Below are positions 1 through 6,673 of a stretch of DNA of 15,978 nucleotides, one piece after another; the stretch's first letter is position 1; each line of letters opens with the position of its first letter. The translations under genes and the position numbers were made by a program. The stretch spans positions 1-15,978 of the forward strand of contig DXCY01000214.1 of assembly GCA_019115725.1 (NCBI GenBank), read 5' to 3'. The stretch comes from Candidatus Luteimonas excrementigallinarum (GTDB lineage Bacteria > Pseudomonadota > Gammaproteobacteria > Xanthomonadales > Xanthomonadaceae). The notes below the pieces were generated by a model. It was not told the origin of the DNA. It did not search any database and saw only the letters and a list, made by a program, of their open reading frames with translations.

Positions 1-637
1 GGTCGGCGACGCGGGTGGCCTGGCTGCCGAGGATTCCGCCGCCCACCCGTGACAGCAGACCGCGCGCGCTGGACAGCGCACCGCGTTTTTCCGCCTGGGT
101 GGCCTGGACGCCGGAGGTATCGAGCTCGGCGGCTTCGGCCGGCCACGGTACGGTACGTGCCTGCCAGCCCTGGGCCCGGGCATGGGCGGCGGCGCTGTCC
201 GCATCCACCCGATAGGCCTCCATCCGCATCAGCCCGGCTTCGTCATGGTGGCCGGCGGCCAGCTCGCTGGCATCGATCCCGCGCACGGTCGCGGTTTCGG
301 TCACGCGGCCGCGGCCGGCATTGCCGTGCATCAGCGCCTGGCGCGCGGTGGCCGGCGTTTCCGCGCCGGCGTAAGCCATGCGCACCTCGTTGACCCGGAC
401 CCAGCCGGTGCTGCCATCGCCCAGCAGCAGTGCATACCAAAGGCCCTGTTGCTCGCTGATCCGGACCTGGGTGTCGCGATCCAGCGTGGTGATGGCAGGT
501 GCTGAAAAATCAGGTGCCTGGCGGACTTCGACCGAACGCTTGTGGACCACGGCCGGCATGCCGGCGGCCAGTGCGGCGCCGGCGAAGGAGGCAGCGGCCA
601 GCAGGGCCAGGCTCAGGGTACGGAAGCGGCTGCGCAT
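1..637 (-). CDS. SH3-domain exported protein, 3' end outside the window
   Basis: The frame is open from an ATG at 637 to the left edge, giving 212 residues without a stop. The first 24 residues form a signal peptide (Arg-rich start, Leu/Ala core, likely cleavage after ALA). Residues about 28-88 look like a bacterial SH3 domain: a VEVRQAP start, a GLWYALL strand and the closing GSTGWVRV. The rest is Ala-rich with no domain I recognise. The start is set by a good GAGGAG ribosome-binding site about 8 nt upstream, which lies inside the end of the CHASE2 gene; the two reading frames overlap by 25 bp, so translation is probably coupled. Bacterial SH3 domains usually bind peptidoglycan or proteins in the periplasm, and that location is inferred here. 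The next gene, beyond the window, cannot be seen; an M48 metalloprotease would be my guess from related genomes. Confidence 0.8.
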   Translation of the reverse strand, partial: MRSRFRTLSLALLAAASFAGAALAAGMPAVVHKRSVEVRQAPDFSAPAITTLDRDTQVRISEQQGLWYALLLGDGSTGWVRVNEVRMAYAGAETPATARQALMHGNAGRGRVTETATVRGIDASELAAGHHDEAGLMRMEAYRVDADSAAAHARAQGWQARTVPWPAEAAELDTSGVQATQAEKRGALSSARGLLSRVGGGILGSQATRVAD

Positions 638-2499
638 GGCAGGGTCTCCTCGGAAGGGGCAGGGGAAATGGGCAAGGGGTTGTGGGATGACAGCGGGCGA
701 CGGGGCAGGGACTCCAGGTCCTGGCCCAGCAGGGTGCGCAGGCGCAGGCGGCGGGCCGCTGGTGTGGGTTCGGGTGCCGGGGTGCCCAGGCAGGCACTGG
801 CCGCGCAGACCATCACCTGGCCGTTGCCATCCAGCCGCTCGCTGCCGGTATTGAGTGCAGCGTGCAGGGCATCGAGGTCGTGGCCGGCCCGGGCGGTCAC
901 CTCCGCTTCGGTGGCGCCGGTCCAGGTCAGCAGCACCAGGTCGTCGAGGATCGCCTGCATCCAGTGCTTGCGCTCCACCACCCCTTCGACCATCACGATG
1001 TCGGGTCGGGTATAGACCAGCTTGCGCAGTGCCCGACGGTACTCGCGCCGGCGGCGCTTGACCTGCTGTGGAGGCAGATCCGGGTCGGGCTCGAAGCGCA
1101 GCCGCACCAGCAGCACCCAGGGGGTGGCCACGGGATCGAAAACGGGCCGGTAATCGGAATTGCCCTCGGCGCGGCCGCGCTGCACGGCGGAGTATCCGCG
1201 GCACAGGCCGAAGCACAGCGCGCCGTAGCCCAGGCTGGCGAAGATATCGACGAACCAGCCGAAGAAGTTCAGCCCGGCGAAGGCGATCGCCAGCAGGGCC
1301 AGGTTGAGCGCCACGAAGACCGGATCGACATCGGTATGCGGCTCGCCGCGCCAGAACACCAGGCACGAAAGCTGCACCAGCAGGCCGGCCAGCGCGTATT
1401 TCAGCCAGGCCGGGGGCATGCGGATCCAGCGGTCGGTGGAGAGCGCCTCCACCGCTTCGGCCAGAACGGCCACCCCGGGCATGGCCATGTCCACCGGGGT
1501 GGGCTTTGCGTCGTTGATGCCCGCCGCGGTATGGCCGACCACGGCCAGCGTGCCTTCCAGCGGCGGCAGCGACTGCCCGCACACCGCCTGGCCCTCGATC
1601 AGATCGGCGGCGCTGGCGAAGGGCAGGGAACTGCGTTCGCGCCAGTTGATCCGCAGGTCGCCCGCCCGCGCTGATGCCGCAGCCACCGCAGCGTCCACTC
1701 CGGTCCCGGCGCCACCGGCGCGGGCCAGGCGCAACGCCAGCCCGGGCAGGGCCCAGCCCTGCGCGGTTTCGTACAGGCGCACATCGCGCAGCACGCCATC
1801 GCGCCCGCGCTGGATGTTCACCAGGCCGGAATGGCGCGCCATGGCCTGGCCATAGGGCTGGATCATGGCCACGGCCGGTCCCGGCGTGGCTGCCCGCGAC
1901 TGCAGCCGGAACGCGCCCGGAACCTGCGCAGCACGCAGCGGCGCATTGGAGTCGAAGTCCGGATGCAGGCGCGTGGCGGCAAAAATGAAGCGGCCGTCGC
2001 CGCCCGCGGCCACGGCGTCCAGCAGCGCGTCGCCGCCCGGGTCGCTGGCAGCGTGGTCGGCGAAGAGGATGTCGATGCCGACGGCGCGTACGCCGGCGCG
2101 GTCCAGCGCGTCGATCAGGTCCGCATGGCGCTCGCGCGGCCACGGCCAGCCGCCTTCGCCGCGGGCGCGGTAGTAGTCGATCGAGCAGTCGTCGATCTCC
2201 ACCACCACGGTGCGTCCGCTCGGGGCCGGCTCAACCAGTCGCCAGCCGATTACCCGGTCGAAGACGGCGTCTTCGGCCTCGGCCAGGGTACGCCCGTGCT
2301 GCCAGTCCCAGGCCAGCGCACCGGTCATCGCCAGCGCCAGCAGCGGATAGAACGCGAAACCGAGCCGCTGCGCAATCCACGCCAGCGGCCGCCGGTAGGC
2401 GCGTTCCACCACGGCCCAGGCATCGATAAATCGCACGCTCGCCGCGGCCATGGCCGAGTCGACGGCGCCGGCCAGCCGGCCCCCGGGTGTTCCCGCCAC
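613..2499 (-). CDS. CHASE2-domain membrane sensor without a recognisable output domain
   Basis: This is a 628-residue membrane protein. A first membrane segment lies at about residues 49-65. It is followed by a large extracytoplasmic CHASE2 domain (about 75-355), with the typical VVVEIDDCSID, GGWPWPRERHADLIDAL and GVRAVGIDILFAD motifs. Three more membrane segments follow at about 365-383, 393-412 and 414-433. CHASE2 proteins normally carry a kinase, GGDEF or adenylate cyclase domain after the last helix. Here the cytoplasmic part (about 455-628) shows none of the motifs of those families; it has a short beta-like VLLVRLRFEP stretch and a basic patch. The start is a GTG with AGGGG five bases upstream; the ATG at 2451 lacks a ribosome-binding site. 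It lies 103 bp behind ispA and overlaps the SH3 gene. Its ligand is unknown. The CHASE2 assignment is firm; the output is not known. Confidence 0.85.
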   Translation of the reverse strand: MAGTPGGRLAGAVDSAMAAASVRFIDAWAVVERAYRRPLAWIAQRLGFAFYPLLALAMTGALAWDWQHGRTLAEAEDAVFDRVIGWRLVEPAPSGRTVVVEIDDCSIDYYRARGEGGWPWPRERHADLIDALDRAGVRAVGIDILFADHAASDPGGDALLDAVAAGGDGRFIFAATRLHPDFDSNAPLRAAQVPGAFRLQSRAATPGPAVAMIQPYGQAMARHSGLVNIQRGRDGVLRDVRLYETAQGWALPGLALRLARAGGAGTGVDAAVAAASARAGDLRINWRERSSLPFASAADLIEGQAVCGQSLPPLEGTLAVVGHTAAGINDAKPTPVDMAMPGVAVLAEAVEALSTDRWIRMPPAWLKYALAGLLVQLSCLVFWRGEPHTDVDPVFVALNLALLAIAFAGLNFFGWFVDIFASLGYGALCFGLCRGYSAVQRGRAEGNSDYRPVFDPVATPWVLLVRLRFEPDPDLPPQQVKRRRREYRRALRKLVYTRPDIVMVEGVVERKHWMQAILDDLVLLTWTGATEAEVTARAGHDLDALHAALNTGSERLDGNGQVMVCAASACLGTPAPEPTPAARRLRLRTLLGQDLESLPRRPLSSHNPLPISPAPSEETLPCAAASVP

Positions 2500-2602
2500 T
2501 GCAACCCCTGTTTCTACCCGCGTTCCTGTCCGGGTCTCTCCCTACATCAACGACAGATGCCGTCGCGGACGGACAGGGCGGGTGGCGCGGGCCTGGCGGG
2601 CG

Positions 2603-3505
2603 TCAGTGCGAGCGGTGGATCGCCAGCTCGCCGAGGGCGCGCAGGGCGTCGGCGCGCGGCCCCAGCGGTTCCAGCGCGGCATCCATGGCGGCGGCGAGTT
2701 CGGCCAGGCGCGCGCGCGAGGCCTCCAGGCCGATCAGGGCGGGGAAGGTGGCCTTGTCCTGGGCCGCGTCCTTGCCCGCGGTCTTGCCGAGAACGTCGCT
2801 TTCGCCTTCCACATCAAGCAGGTCATCGCGGATCTGGAAGGCCAGGCCGAGCGCGTCGGCGTAGGTGTCCAGGCGCTGGTGCAGGTCGGGCCCCGCACCG
2901 GCGGCGAGCGCGCCCATGCGCACGGCGGCGCGGATCAGGGCGCCGGTCTTGAGCGCGTGCAGGCGTTCCAGCGCTTCCAGCCCGGCGGATGCGCCGTTGC
3001 CGGTGGCGGCCAGATCCAGCGCCTGGCCACCGCACATGCCGCGGGCGCCCGCGGCCACGGCGAGTTCGTGCAGCATCGCCACCCGGCGGGCATCGCTTAC
3101 CGGCGCGTCGGCCAGAACCTGGAAGGCCAGCGACTGCAGCGCGTCGCCCACCAGGATCGCGGTGGCTTCGTCAAAGGCCACGTGCACGGTGGCCTGGCCG
3201 CGGCGCAGGGCGTCATCGTCCATGGCCGGCAGGTCGTCATGGACCAGGGAGTAGGCGTGGACCAGTTCGATCGCTACGGCCGGCGCGTCCAGGGCGTCGG
3301 CATCGGCACCGCAGGCGTGGCCGCTGGCCTGGGTCAGCAGGGGGCGCATGCGCTTGCCGCCCAGCAGCACGGCGTGGCGCATGCCGGCCAGCAGGCGCGG
3401 CTCCGATCCGGTGGCGGGGTCCAGGCTGCGTTCCAGCGCAAGGTCGATCCGCGCGCGCCAGGCATCCAGCAGCGCGGCGGGGGCCGGGCCGGGGTGGTCA
3501 GCCAT
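2603..3505 (-). CDS. ispA: Farnesyl diphosphate synthase (geranyltranstransferase)
   Basis: This 300-residue cytosolic enzyme condenses isopentenyl diphosphate with dimethylallyl and geranyl diphosphate to give C15 farnesyl diphosphate, the precursor of undecaprenyl carrier lipid and quinone side chains. The first aspartate-rich motif, DDLPAMD, is at residues 90-96 and the second, DDLLD, at 227-231; GGKRMRP (49-55) and the KTG at 186-188 are also in place. Length and the AYSLVHDD sequence just before the first motif match bacterial short-chain FPP synthases. The residue after DDD at 96-98 is Ala where E. coli has a fourth Asp; I would not expect this to change function. The ATG overlaps the end of xseB by 8 bp and has no clear ribosome-binding site, so coupled translation is likely. 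In E. coli dxs follows ispA; here the next gene is the CHASE2 sensor. Confidence 0.95.
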   Translation of the reverse strand: MADHPGPAPAALLDAWRARIDLALERSLDPATGSEPRLLAGMRHAVLLGGKRMRPLLTQASGHACGADADALDAPAVAIELVHAYSLVHDDLPAMDDDALRRGQATVHVAFDEATAILVGDALQSLAFQVLADAPVSDARRVAMLHELAVAAGARGMCGGQALDLAATGNGASAGLEALERLHALKTGALIRAAVRMGALAAGAGPDLHQRLDTYADALGLAFQIRDDLLDVEGESDVLGKTAGKDAAQDKATFPALIGLEASRARLAELAAAMDAALEPLGPRADALRALGELAIHRSH

Positions 3506-3758
3506 CGTCGCTGGTGCCGGGGAAGGGCACGGCGTCTTCGGGCCGGTCCGGGTCGCTGAGCAGTTTCACCCGCAGTTCGGCCTGTTCGAGGGCCTGCTGG
3601 CAGCGGCGGTACAGGCCGACGCCGCGTTCATAGGCTTCGAGCGATTTTTCCAGGCTCAGTTCGCCCCGTTCCATGGTGTCGACGAGGGATTCGAGCTGTT
3701 CGAGGGATTTTTCGAAGTCAGCGACGGGGGAGGGGCTGGGAGTGGGGTCTTTTGGCAT
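3498..3758 (-). CDS. xseB: Exodeoxyribonuclease VII small subunit
   Basis: This 86-residue protein is the small subunit of exonuclease VII, which binds XseA in several copies and helps degrade single-stranded DNA in the cytoplasm. The family signature is clear: DFEKSLEQLESLVDTMERGE (residues 14-33), then LSLEKSLEAYERGVGLYRRC (34-53), forming a helical hairpin, and a short acidic tail. Length is normal (about 80 residues). It is the first gene of an overlapping pair with ispA, the same order as in E. coli. No Shine-Dalgarno sequence precedes the ATG; instead TAAACT sits exactly six bases upstream, consistent with a leaderless mRNA (inferred). Confidence 0.95.
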   Translation of the reverse strand: MPKDPTPSPSPVADFEKSLEQLESLVDTMERGELSLEKSLEAYERGVGLYRRCQQALEQAELRVKLLSDPDRPEDAVPFPGTSDDG

Positions 3759-3764
3759 GTCGGG

Positions 3765-3770
3765 AGTTTA
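3765..3770 (-). promoter_or_regulatory. Candidate -10 of a leaderless xseB-ispA promoter
   Basis: TAAACT on the minus strand is followed by six bases (CCCGAC) and then the xseB ATG at 3758. Initiation about 7 bases after the -10 would begin the mRNA at the start codon. A CACTTG 17 bases upstream is at best a weak -35. The same TAAACT-N6-ATG layout occurs before kdkA. Confidence 0.45.
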
Positions 3771-3901
3771 AGCGATCGCGTGGGAGGCAAGTGGCGCGGG
3801 GTGTCTGATGGGCCGCCAGCGGCTTAGCCGAATGCGGTTGCCCGGCCGCAAAAAGGTTCTTCTCCGGATCAAGGGAAAGCGGGTGTTGATAAGGCGCCGG
3901 G

Positions 3902-4003
3902 GCGTCGGGCGGGGGTGCCCTTCAGGCTCCATGTCCCCCGGCGTCGGCTTGCGGCCGCCACCTCCTCCTTTACTTACGCCTGAAGGGCACCTCCACCCGA
4001 CGC
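3902..4003. repeat. 26-bp imperfect inverted repeat around a 50-bp centre
   Basis: The left arm 3902-3927 and the right arm 3978-4003 are reverse complements at 24 of 26 positions. The inner 14 bases of each arm (GGTGCCCTTCAGGC and its complement) match perfectly. The two differences fall at 3910/3995 and 3913/3992 and would partly be G-U pairs in RNA. The 50-bp centre has no open frame. Such a structure fits a small non-autonomous palindromic element or a transcribed long hairpin. I cannot tell which from one copy. Confidence 0.7.
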
Positions 4004-4067
4004 TTGAAGCTTCGTCGCAGAGGAATACCTGCCTCGTGGCGAATGGGAGGTACGTGTTTCGCAGGCC

Positions 4068-4091
4068 GTCGGGGGCGTAGCCCCGACCTAC
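4068..4091 (-). repeat. REP-like hairpin with GTAG head
   Basis: Read on the minus strand it begins GTAG (4091-4088), followed by a hairpin whose arms are GTCGGGG (4087-4081) and CCCCGAC (4074-4068) around a six-base loop. A GTAG tetranucleotide at the foot of a GC-rich hairpin is the layout of REP sequences, including the SMAG family of Stenotrophomonas maltophilia, which are thought to be moved by RAYT (TnpA-REP) transposases. Only one copy is in the window, so family membership is inferred from structure. Confidence 0.55.
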
Positions 4092-4174
4092 CGAAGGTAA
4101 AGCGGCCGCGGCGGGGTCCCTCAGCCACCGCGAGGCAAATCGAAGAAAAAGCCCTGGCTTTGGAGATGAGCCAC

Positions 4175-4200
4175 AAAAAAGCCCCCTTGCGGGGGCTTTT
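4175..4200 (-). terminator. Intrinsic terminator of tRNA-Ser(CGA)
   Basis: On the minus strand a perfect GCCCCC/GGGGGC stem (4196-4181) with a four-base loop is followed by a run of six T (4180-4175), beginning 7 bp past the tRNA 3' end. The plus strand also ends in TTTT, so it could work both ways, though no plus-strand gene needs it. Confidence 0.9.
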
Positions 4201-4206
4201 CGAAAC

Positions 4207-4297
4207 TGGCGGAGAGGGGGGGATTCGAATCCCCGAGGCGCTATAAACGCCTGCCTGATTTCGAGTCAGGTACATTCAACCACTCTGCCACCTCTCC
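4207..4297 (-). tRNA. tRNA-Ser(CGA)
   Basis: This is a 91-nt type II tRNA. The acceptor arms GGAGAGG and CTCTCC pair, the discriminator is G and the CCA end is encoded (4209-4207). The anticodon stem CCTGA/TCAGG holds the loop CTCGAAA with anticodon CGA at plus positions 4261-4263, reading UCG serine codons. A long variable arm (GGCG and CGCC pairing) and a T arm GGGG-TTCGAAT-type loop are present, as expected for serine. It has its own promoter and terminator, so it is an isolated transcription unit. Confidence 0.97.
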
Positions 4298-4331
4298 GGT
4301 GGTCCGCTGCCGGTGGGCGGCGGAGTCGGAC

Positions 4332-4360
4332 ATGATAAGCGGCGACCGGGCGGGGAACAA
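4332..4360 (-). promoter_or_regulatory. Sigma-70 promoter of tRNA-Ser(CGA)
   Basis: On the minus strand TTGTTC (4360-4355) and TATCAT (4337-4332) are separated by exactly 17 bp, with the tRNA 5' end 34 bp past the -10. The -35 lies within CCTTGTTCC, a nonamer also present at the promoter of tRNA-Ser(GGA). Confidence 0.8.
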
Positions 4361-4381
4361 GGCGCACGGCGGCCTTGCGGT

Positions 4382-4387
4382 TAAACT
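4382..4387 (+). promoter_or_regulatory. Candidate -10 for the DUF6165 gene
   Basis: TAAACT lies 32 bp before the chosen ATG, which would give a leader of roughly 26 bases with no Shine-Dalgarno sequence. No good -35 is visible. It is divergent from the tRNA-Ser(CGA) promoter. Confidence 0.35.
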
Positions 4388-4419
4388 GCCGTTCCCAACC
4401 TCCACCGGTACCCAAGCCC

Positions 4420-4824
4420 ATGCCTGAAGTCCAAGTGCCCGTTTCCTTTGGCGAACTGCTCGACAAGCTCGCCATCCTGCAGATCAAGTCCGAGCGGATG
4501 CAGGATGCCGGCAAGCTGGCCAACGTGCGCAGGGAGCTGTCGGCGCTGGAAAAAACCTGGCTGGCGCACCCGGCCGCGGGCCGAGATGTGGTCCGCCTGC
4601 GCGCGGAGCTGAAGGCGGTCAACGAGCGCCTGTGGGAGATCGAGGACGAGATCCGCCTCAAGGAGAAGGCGGGCCAGTTCGATGAGGAGTTCGTGCGCCT
4701 GGCGCGCAGCGTGTACTTCGAGAACGATGAGCGCGCGCGGATCAAGAAGGAGATCAACCTGGCGCTGGGCTCGTCCTTCGTGGAAGAGAAGTCCTACCAG
4801 GATTACCGCGGCGAAGGGGCCTGA
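4420..4824 (+). CDS. DUF6165 family protein, function unknown
   Basis: This is a 134-residue soluble protein. The N-terminus PEVQVPVSFGELLDKLAIL followed by KSERM and KLANVRREL matches my memory of the DUF6165 family, found near polysaccharide and LPS genes of proteobacteria. Residues about 38-115 are strongly charged and helical with coiled-coil character (ELKAVNERLWEIEDEIRLKE), then a conserved-looking VYFENDERARIKKEINL segment. No catalytic motif, signal peptide or membrane segment is visible. The ATG at 4420 was chosen because the protein family begins at MPEVQVP; the frame is open upstream to a weaker start at 4375. It converges on the GT9 glycosyltransferase gene, the two stop regions overlapping by 22 bp. 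A role in LPS assembly is suggested only by its neighbours. Confidence 0.8.
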   Translation: MPEVQVPVSFGELLDKLAILQIKSERMQDAGKLANVRRELSALEKTWLAHPAAGRDVVRLRAELKAVNERLWEIEDEIRLKEKAGQFDEEFVRLARSVYFENDERARIKKEINLALGSSFVEEKSYQDYRGEGA

Positions 4825-5900
4825 GTTTCCGCCCCGGGATGGTCGGCGCGGAATCGTTCGAACGCGGCGATCGCGTCGTCCACCGTCACCAGCTCCATCA
4901 CGCCCTCGTGTTCGATCTTGGTGCCCCAGCGCAGCTCGGCCGCGGGGCGCTTGAGGTAGCGGCGGGCGGCATCGTCATAGCGGTCAACGCAGTAGCGCCG
5001 GTCGGAATAGGGCCCGCTGCGGGCGGGATTGCTGGCCGCATGCAGGCCCAGCACCTTCGCGCCCATGGCATTGGCGATGTGCATGGGCCCCGAGTCGGGG
5101 GTCATCACCAGATCGGCGCGGGCCAGCAGGGCGGGCAGCTGCTTCAGGGTGTCCTTGCCGACCAGATCGATGACCGGTGAACCGGCCGCGGCGGCGATGG
5201 CGTCCGCGGTGTCGCGTTCCAGGTCACTGCGGCCACCGCACAGCACCACCCGCCAGCCCGCCGCGGCGGCATGGTCGGCCACGGCGGCGTAGCGGTCCGC
5301 ATACCAGTTGCGGCGCACGTGACTGGAGCAGGGCGAAATCACCAGGGTGCGCTGGCCGTCTTCGGGCCATTGGGCGCGGGCCCAGGCGTGGGCATCGTCG
5401 GGCACCGGCAGGTTCCATATCGTGCGGCCCCGCACCAGACCCAGCGGCTCGCAGAAGCTGCCGATGGCATCGAGTACGTGGATGCCGGGGCGGTCGGCAA
5501 TACGTTCGTTGATGAACAGTCCGTGCAGATCGCGGGAGCGGGCGCGGTCGTAGCCGATCCGGCGCCGCGCCGGGATGAACGCGGAAAGCAGGTTCGCCCG
5601 GCCCGCCACCTGCAGCTGCAGCAGCGCATCAAAGCGGCGGCGTCCCAGCTCGCGGCGCACGGCGCGCATGCCGGCCACGCCGGTCTTCTTGTCGTACACC
5701 ACGAATTCCACCCCGGGCAGCCCGTCCAGCAGGCGCCGCTCGCCCTTGCCGATCACCCAGGTCAGCGGGGTATCCGGCCACGCGGAGCGCAGCGTGTGCA
5801 CCAGCGGCAGCACGTGGGTGACATCGCCAAGTGCCGACAGCCGCAGCAGGCAGATCGACCCCGGGGGCGGGGTGCGGGAAGGCGGCGGTGGAAGTGGCAT
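4803..5900 (-). CDS. Glycosyltransferase family 9 (LPS heptosyltransferase-like)
   Basis: This 365-residue enzyme is of the ADP-heptose:LPS heptosyltransferase family (GT9, GT-B fold), which adds sugars to the LPS inner core at the cytoplasmic face of the inner membrane. The N-terminal LLRLSALGDVTHVLPLV at residues about 17-34 is the family hallmark. The C-terminal half has SPCSSHVRRNW, VVLCGG and the nucleotide-sugar site LVMTPDSGPMHIANAMG. The start is the ATG at 5900; the frame stays open far upstream but that part is antisense to kdkA and unlike the family. It is divergent from kdkA with only 21 bp between start codons. Since Xanthomonas cores have been described with mannose rather than heptose on Kdo, the donor sugar should not be assumed; WaaC, WaaF or another GT9 role are all possible. 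Confidence 0.85.
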   Translation of the reverse strand: MPLPPPPSRTPPPGSICLLRLSALGDVTHVLPLVHTLRSAWPDTPLTWVIGKGERRLLDGLPGVEFVVYDKKTGVAGMRAVRRELGRRRFDALLQLQVAGRANLLSAFIPARRRIGYDRARSRDLHGLFINERIADRPGIHVLDAIGSFCEPLGLVRGRTIWNLPVPDDAHAWARAQWPEDGQRTLVISPCSSHVRRNWYADRYAAVADHAAAAGWRVVLCGGRSDLERDTADAIAAAAGSPVIDLVGKDTLKQLPALLARADLVMTPDSGPMHIANAMGAKVLGLHAASNPARSGPYSDRRYCVDRYDDAARRYLKRPAAELRWGTKIEHEGVMELVTVDDAIAAFERFRADHPGAETQAPSPR

Positions 5901-5909
5901 AAGGCTTGT

Positions 5910-5915
5910 TAAACT
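5910..5915 (+). promoter_or_regulatory. Candidate -10 of a leaderless kdkA promoter
   Basis: TAAACT is followed by CGCAGG and then the kdkA ATG at 5922, the same spacing as at xseB. No convincing -35 is visible. The element lies in the 21-bp gap between divergent start codons, and GTTTAAC on the other strand is a poorer -10 for the glycosyltransferase gene. Confidence 0.45.
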
Positions 5916-5921
5916 CGCAGG

Positions 5922-6671
5922 ATGGTGAGATTCGACGCCACCGAAAGCCTGACGCCGTTCCGCGATGAAGGCGGGAGGTTCGGATCGATTCTGAGCGATG
6001 CCGCGATCGTGCGGCAAGTCGAGCAGGGCTGGTTCGACCCCGCCTGGTGGGGCGACGCCGCGCGCCGGGTGGCCAGCGGCGGGCGCGGCGGAGCGTGGTT
6101 CGTTGACAGCCCGGCCGGTCCGGCGGTGCTGCGCCATTACCTGCGCGGAGGGCTGGTGGCCCGGTTGAACCGCGACCTGCACCTGTGGCGCGGCAGCGAT
6201 CGCGTGCGCAGCTTCGCCGAGTTCCGCCTGGCGCGCGAGCTGCACCAGGGCGGCCTGCCGGTGCCCGAGCCGATCGCGGCCTGCTATCTGCGGGCCGGTC
6301 CGTTCTACCGCGCCGGCATCCTCGTCCAGCGGCTGGAAGGGGTCACCAGCCTGGCAGACCTGGTGAGCGCCGATGGCGCGGCGGCACCCTGGGAAGAGGC
6401 GGGCGAACTGGTGGCGCGCTGCCATCGCGGCGGGCTCGACCATGTGGACCTCAACGCCCACAACATCCTTTTTGAAACCGACGGCCGCGGCTGGGTGATC
6501 GACCTCGATCGCTGCCGGCGGCGCCTGCCGCAGACCGGCTGGCGCATGCGCAACCTGGCCCGGCTGGAGCGTTCGCTACGCAAGCTGGGCGGCAGCGCAC
6601 GGCCCGATGTGCAGGCCGGCATCGAGCGTTTGCAGGCGGCCTATCACGCGCGCTGGGACAAGGGGTATTGA
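5922..6671 (+). CDS. kdkA: 3-deoxy-D-manno-octulosonic acid (Kdo) kinase
   Basis: This 249-residue kinase phosphorylates the Kdo residue attached to lipid A, as shown for KdkA of Haemophilus influenzae. It has a protein-kinase-like fold. The catalytic loop HVDLNAHN is at residues 174-181, followed by the metal-binding strand VIDLDR with Asp194 and Asp196. Upstream, GGRGGAWFVD (about 53-62) is the glycine-rich part and LRHYLRGGLVARLNRD (about 70-85) a family signature. Length fits the family (about 235-250). The ATG at 5922 has no good Shine-Dalgarno sequence but has a -10-like hexamer six bases upstream. Its stop sits 2 bp before the ATG of the MBL hydrolase, so these are one operon, continuing into moaA. 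The neighbouring GT9 gene supports an inner-core role. Confidence 0.92.
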   Translation: MVRFDATESLTPFRDEGGRFGSILSDAAIVRQVEQGWFDPAWWGDAARRVASGGRGGAWFVDSPAGPAVLRHYLRGGLVARLNRDLHLWRGSDRVRSFAEFRLARELHQGGLPVPEPIAACYLRAGPFYRAGILVQRLEGVTSLADLVSADGAAAPWEEAGELVARCHRGGLDHVDLNAHNILFETDGRGWVIDLDRCRRRLPQTGWRMRNLARLERSLRKLGGSARPDVQAGIERLQAAYHARWDKGY

Positions 6672-6673
6672 GC

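Larger units (their letters stand above)
3771..4174. other. Intergenic island with repeats and no convincing protein gene
   Basis: Between the xseB promoter and the tRNA-Ser(CGA) terminator no reading frame looks like a protein. The longest candidates (about 80-100 residues on either strand) are Arg/Pro-rich, lack ribosome-binding sites and run through the inverted repeats. What the stretch does hold is a long inverted repeat (3902-4003), a REP-like hairpin (4068-4091) and a small GCGAA/TTCGC stem around 4039-4062. It separates xseB from the tRNA and looks like a typical landing zone for short palindromic repeats. Confidence 0.6.

Noticed and set aside
862..1674. 270-residue plus-strand frame opposite the CHASE2 gene
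   Set aside because: It is Gly/His/Gln-rich with no family likeness and is antisense to clear CHASE2 protein codons.
3808..4080. A 90-residue plus-strand reading frame in the repeat-bearing gap
   Set aside because: It is Arg/Pro-rich, has no ribosome-binding site, spans both arms of the inverted repeat and part of the REP-like hairpin, and resembles no family.
3970..4275. A 101-residue minus-strand frame ending in the same gap
   Set aside because: It starts inside tRNA-Ser(CGA) and runs through its terminator, so it cannot be a normal gene.
5901..6461. N-terminal extension of the GT9 gene to a 552-residue frame
   Set aside because: The extra part is antisense to kdkA, does not resemble any GT9 protein, and the family N-terminus begins just after the ATG at 5900.
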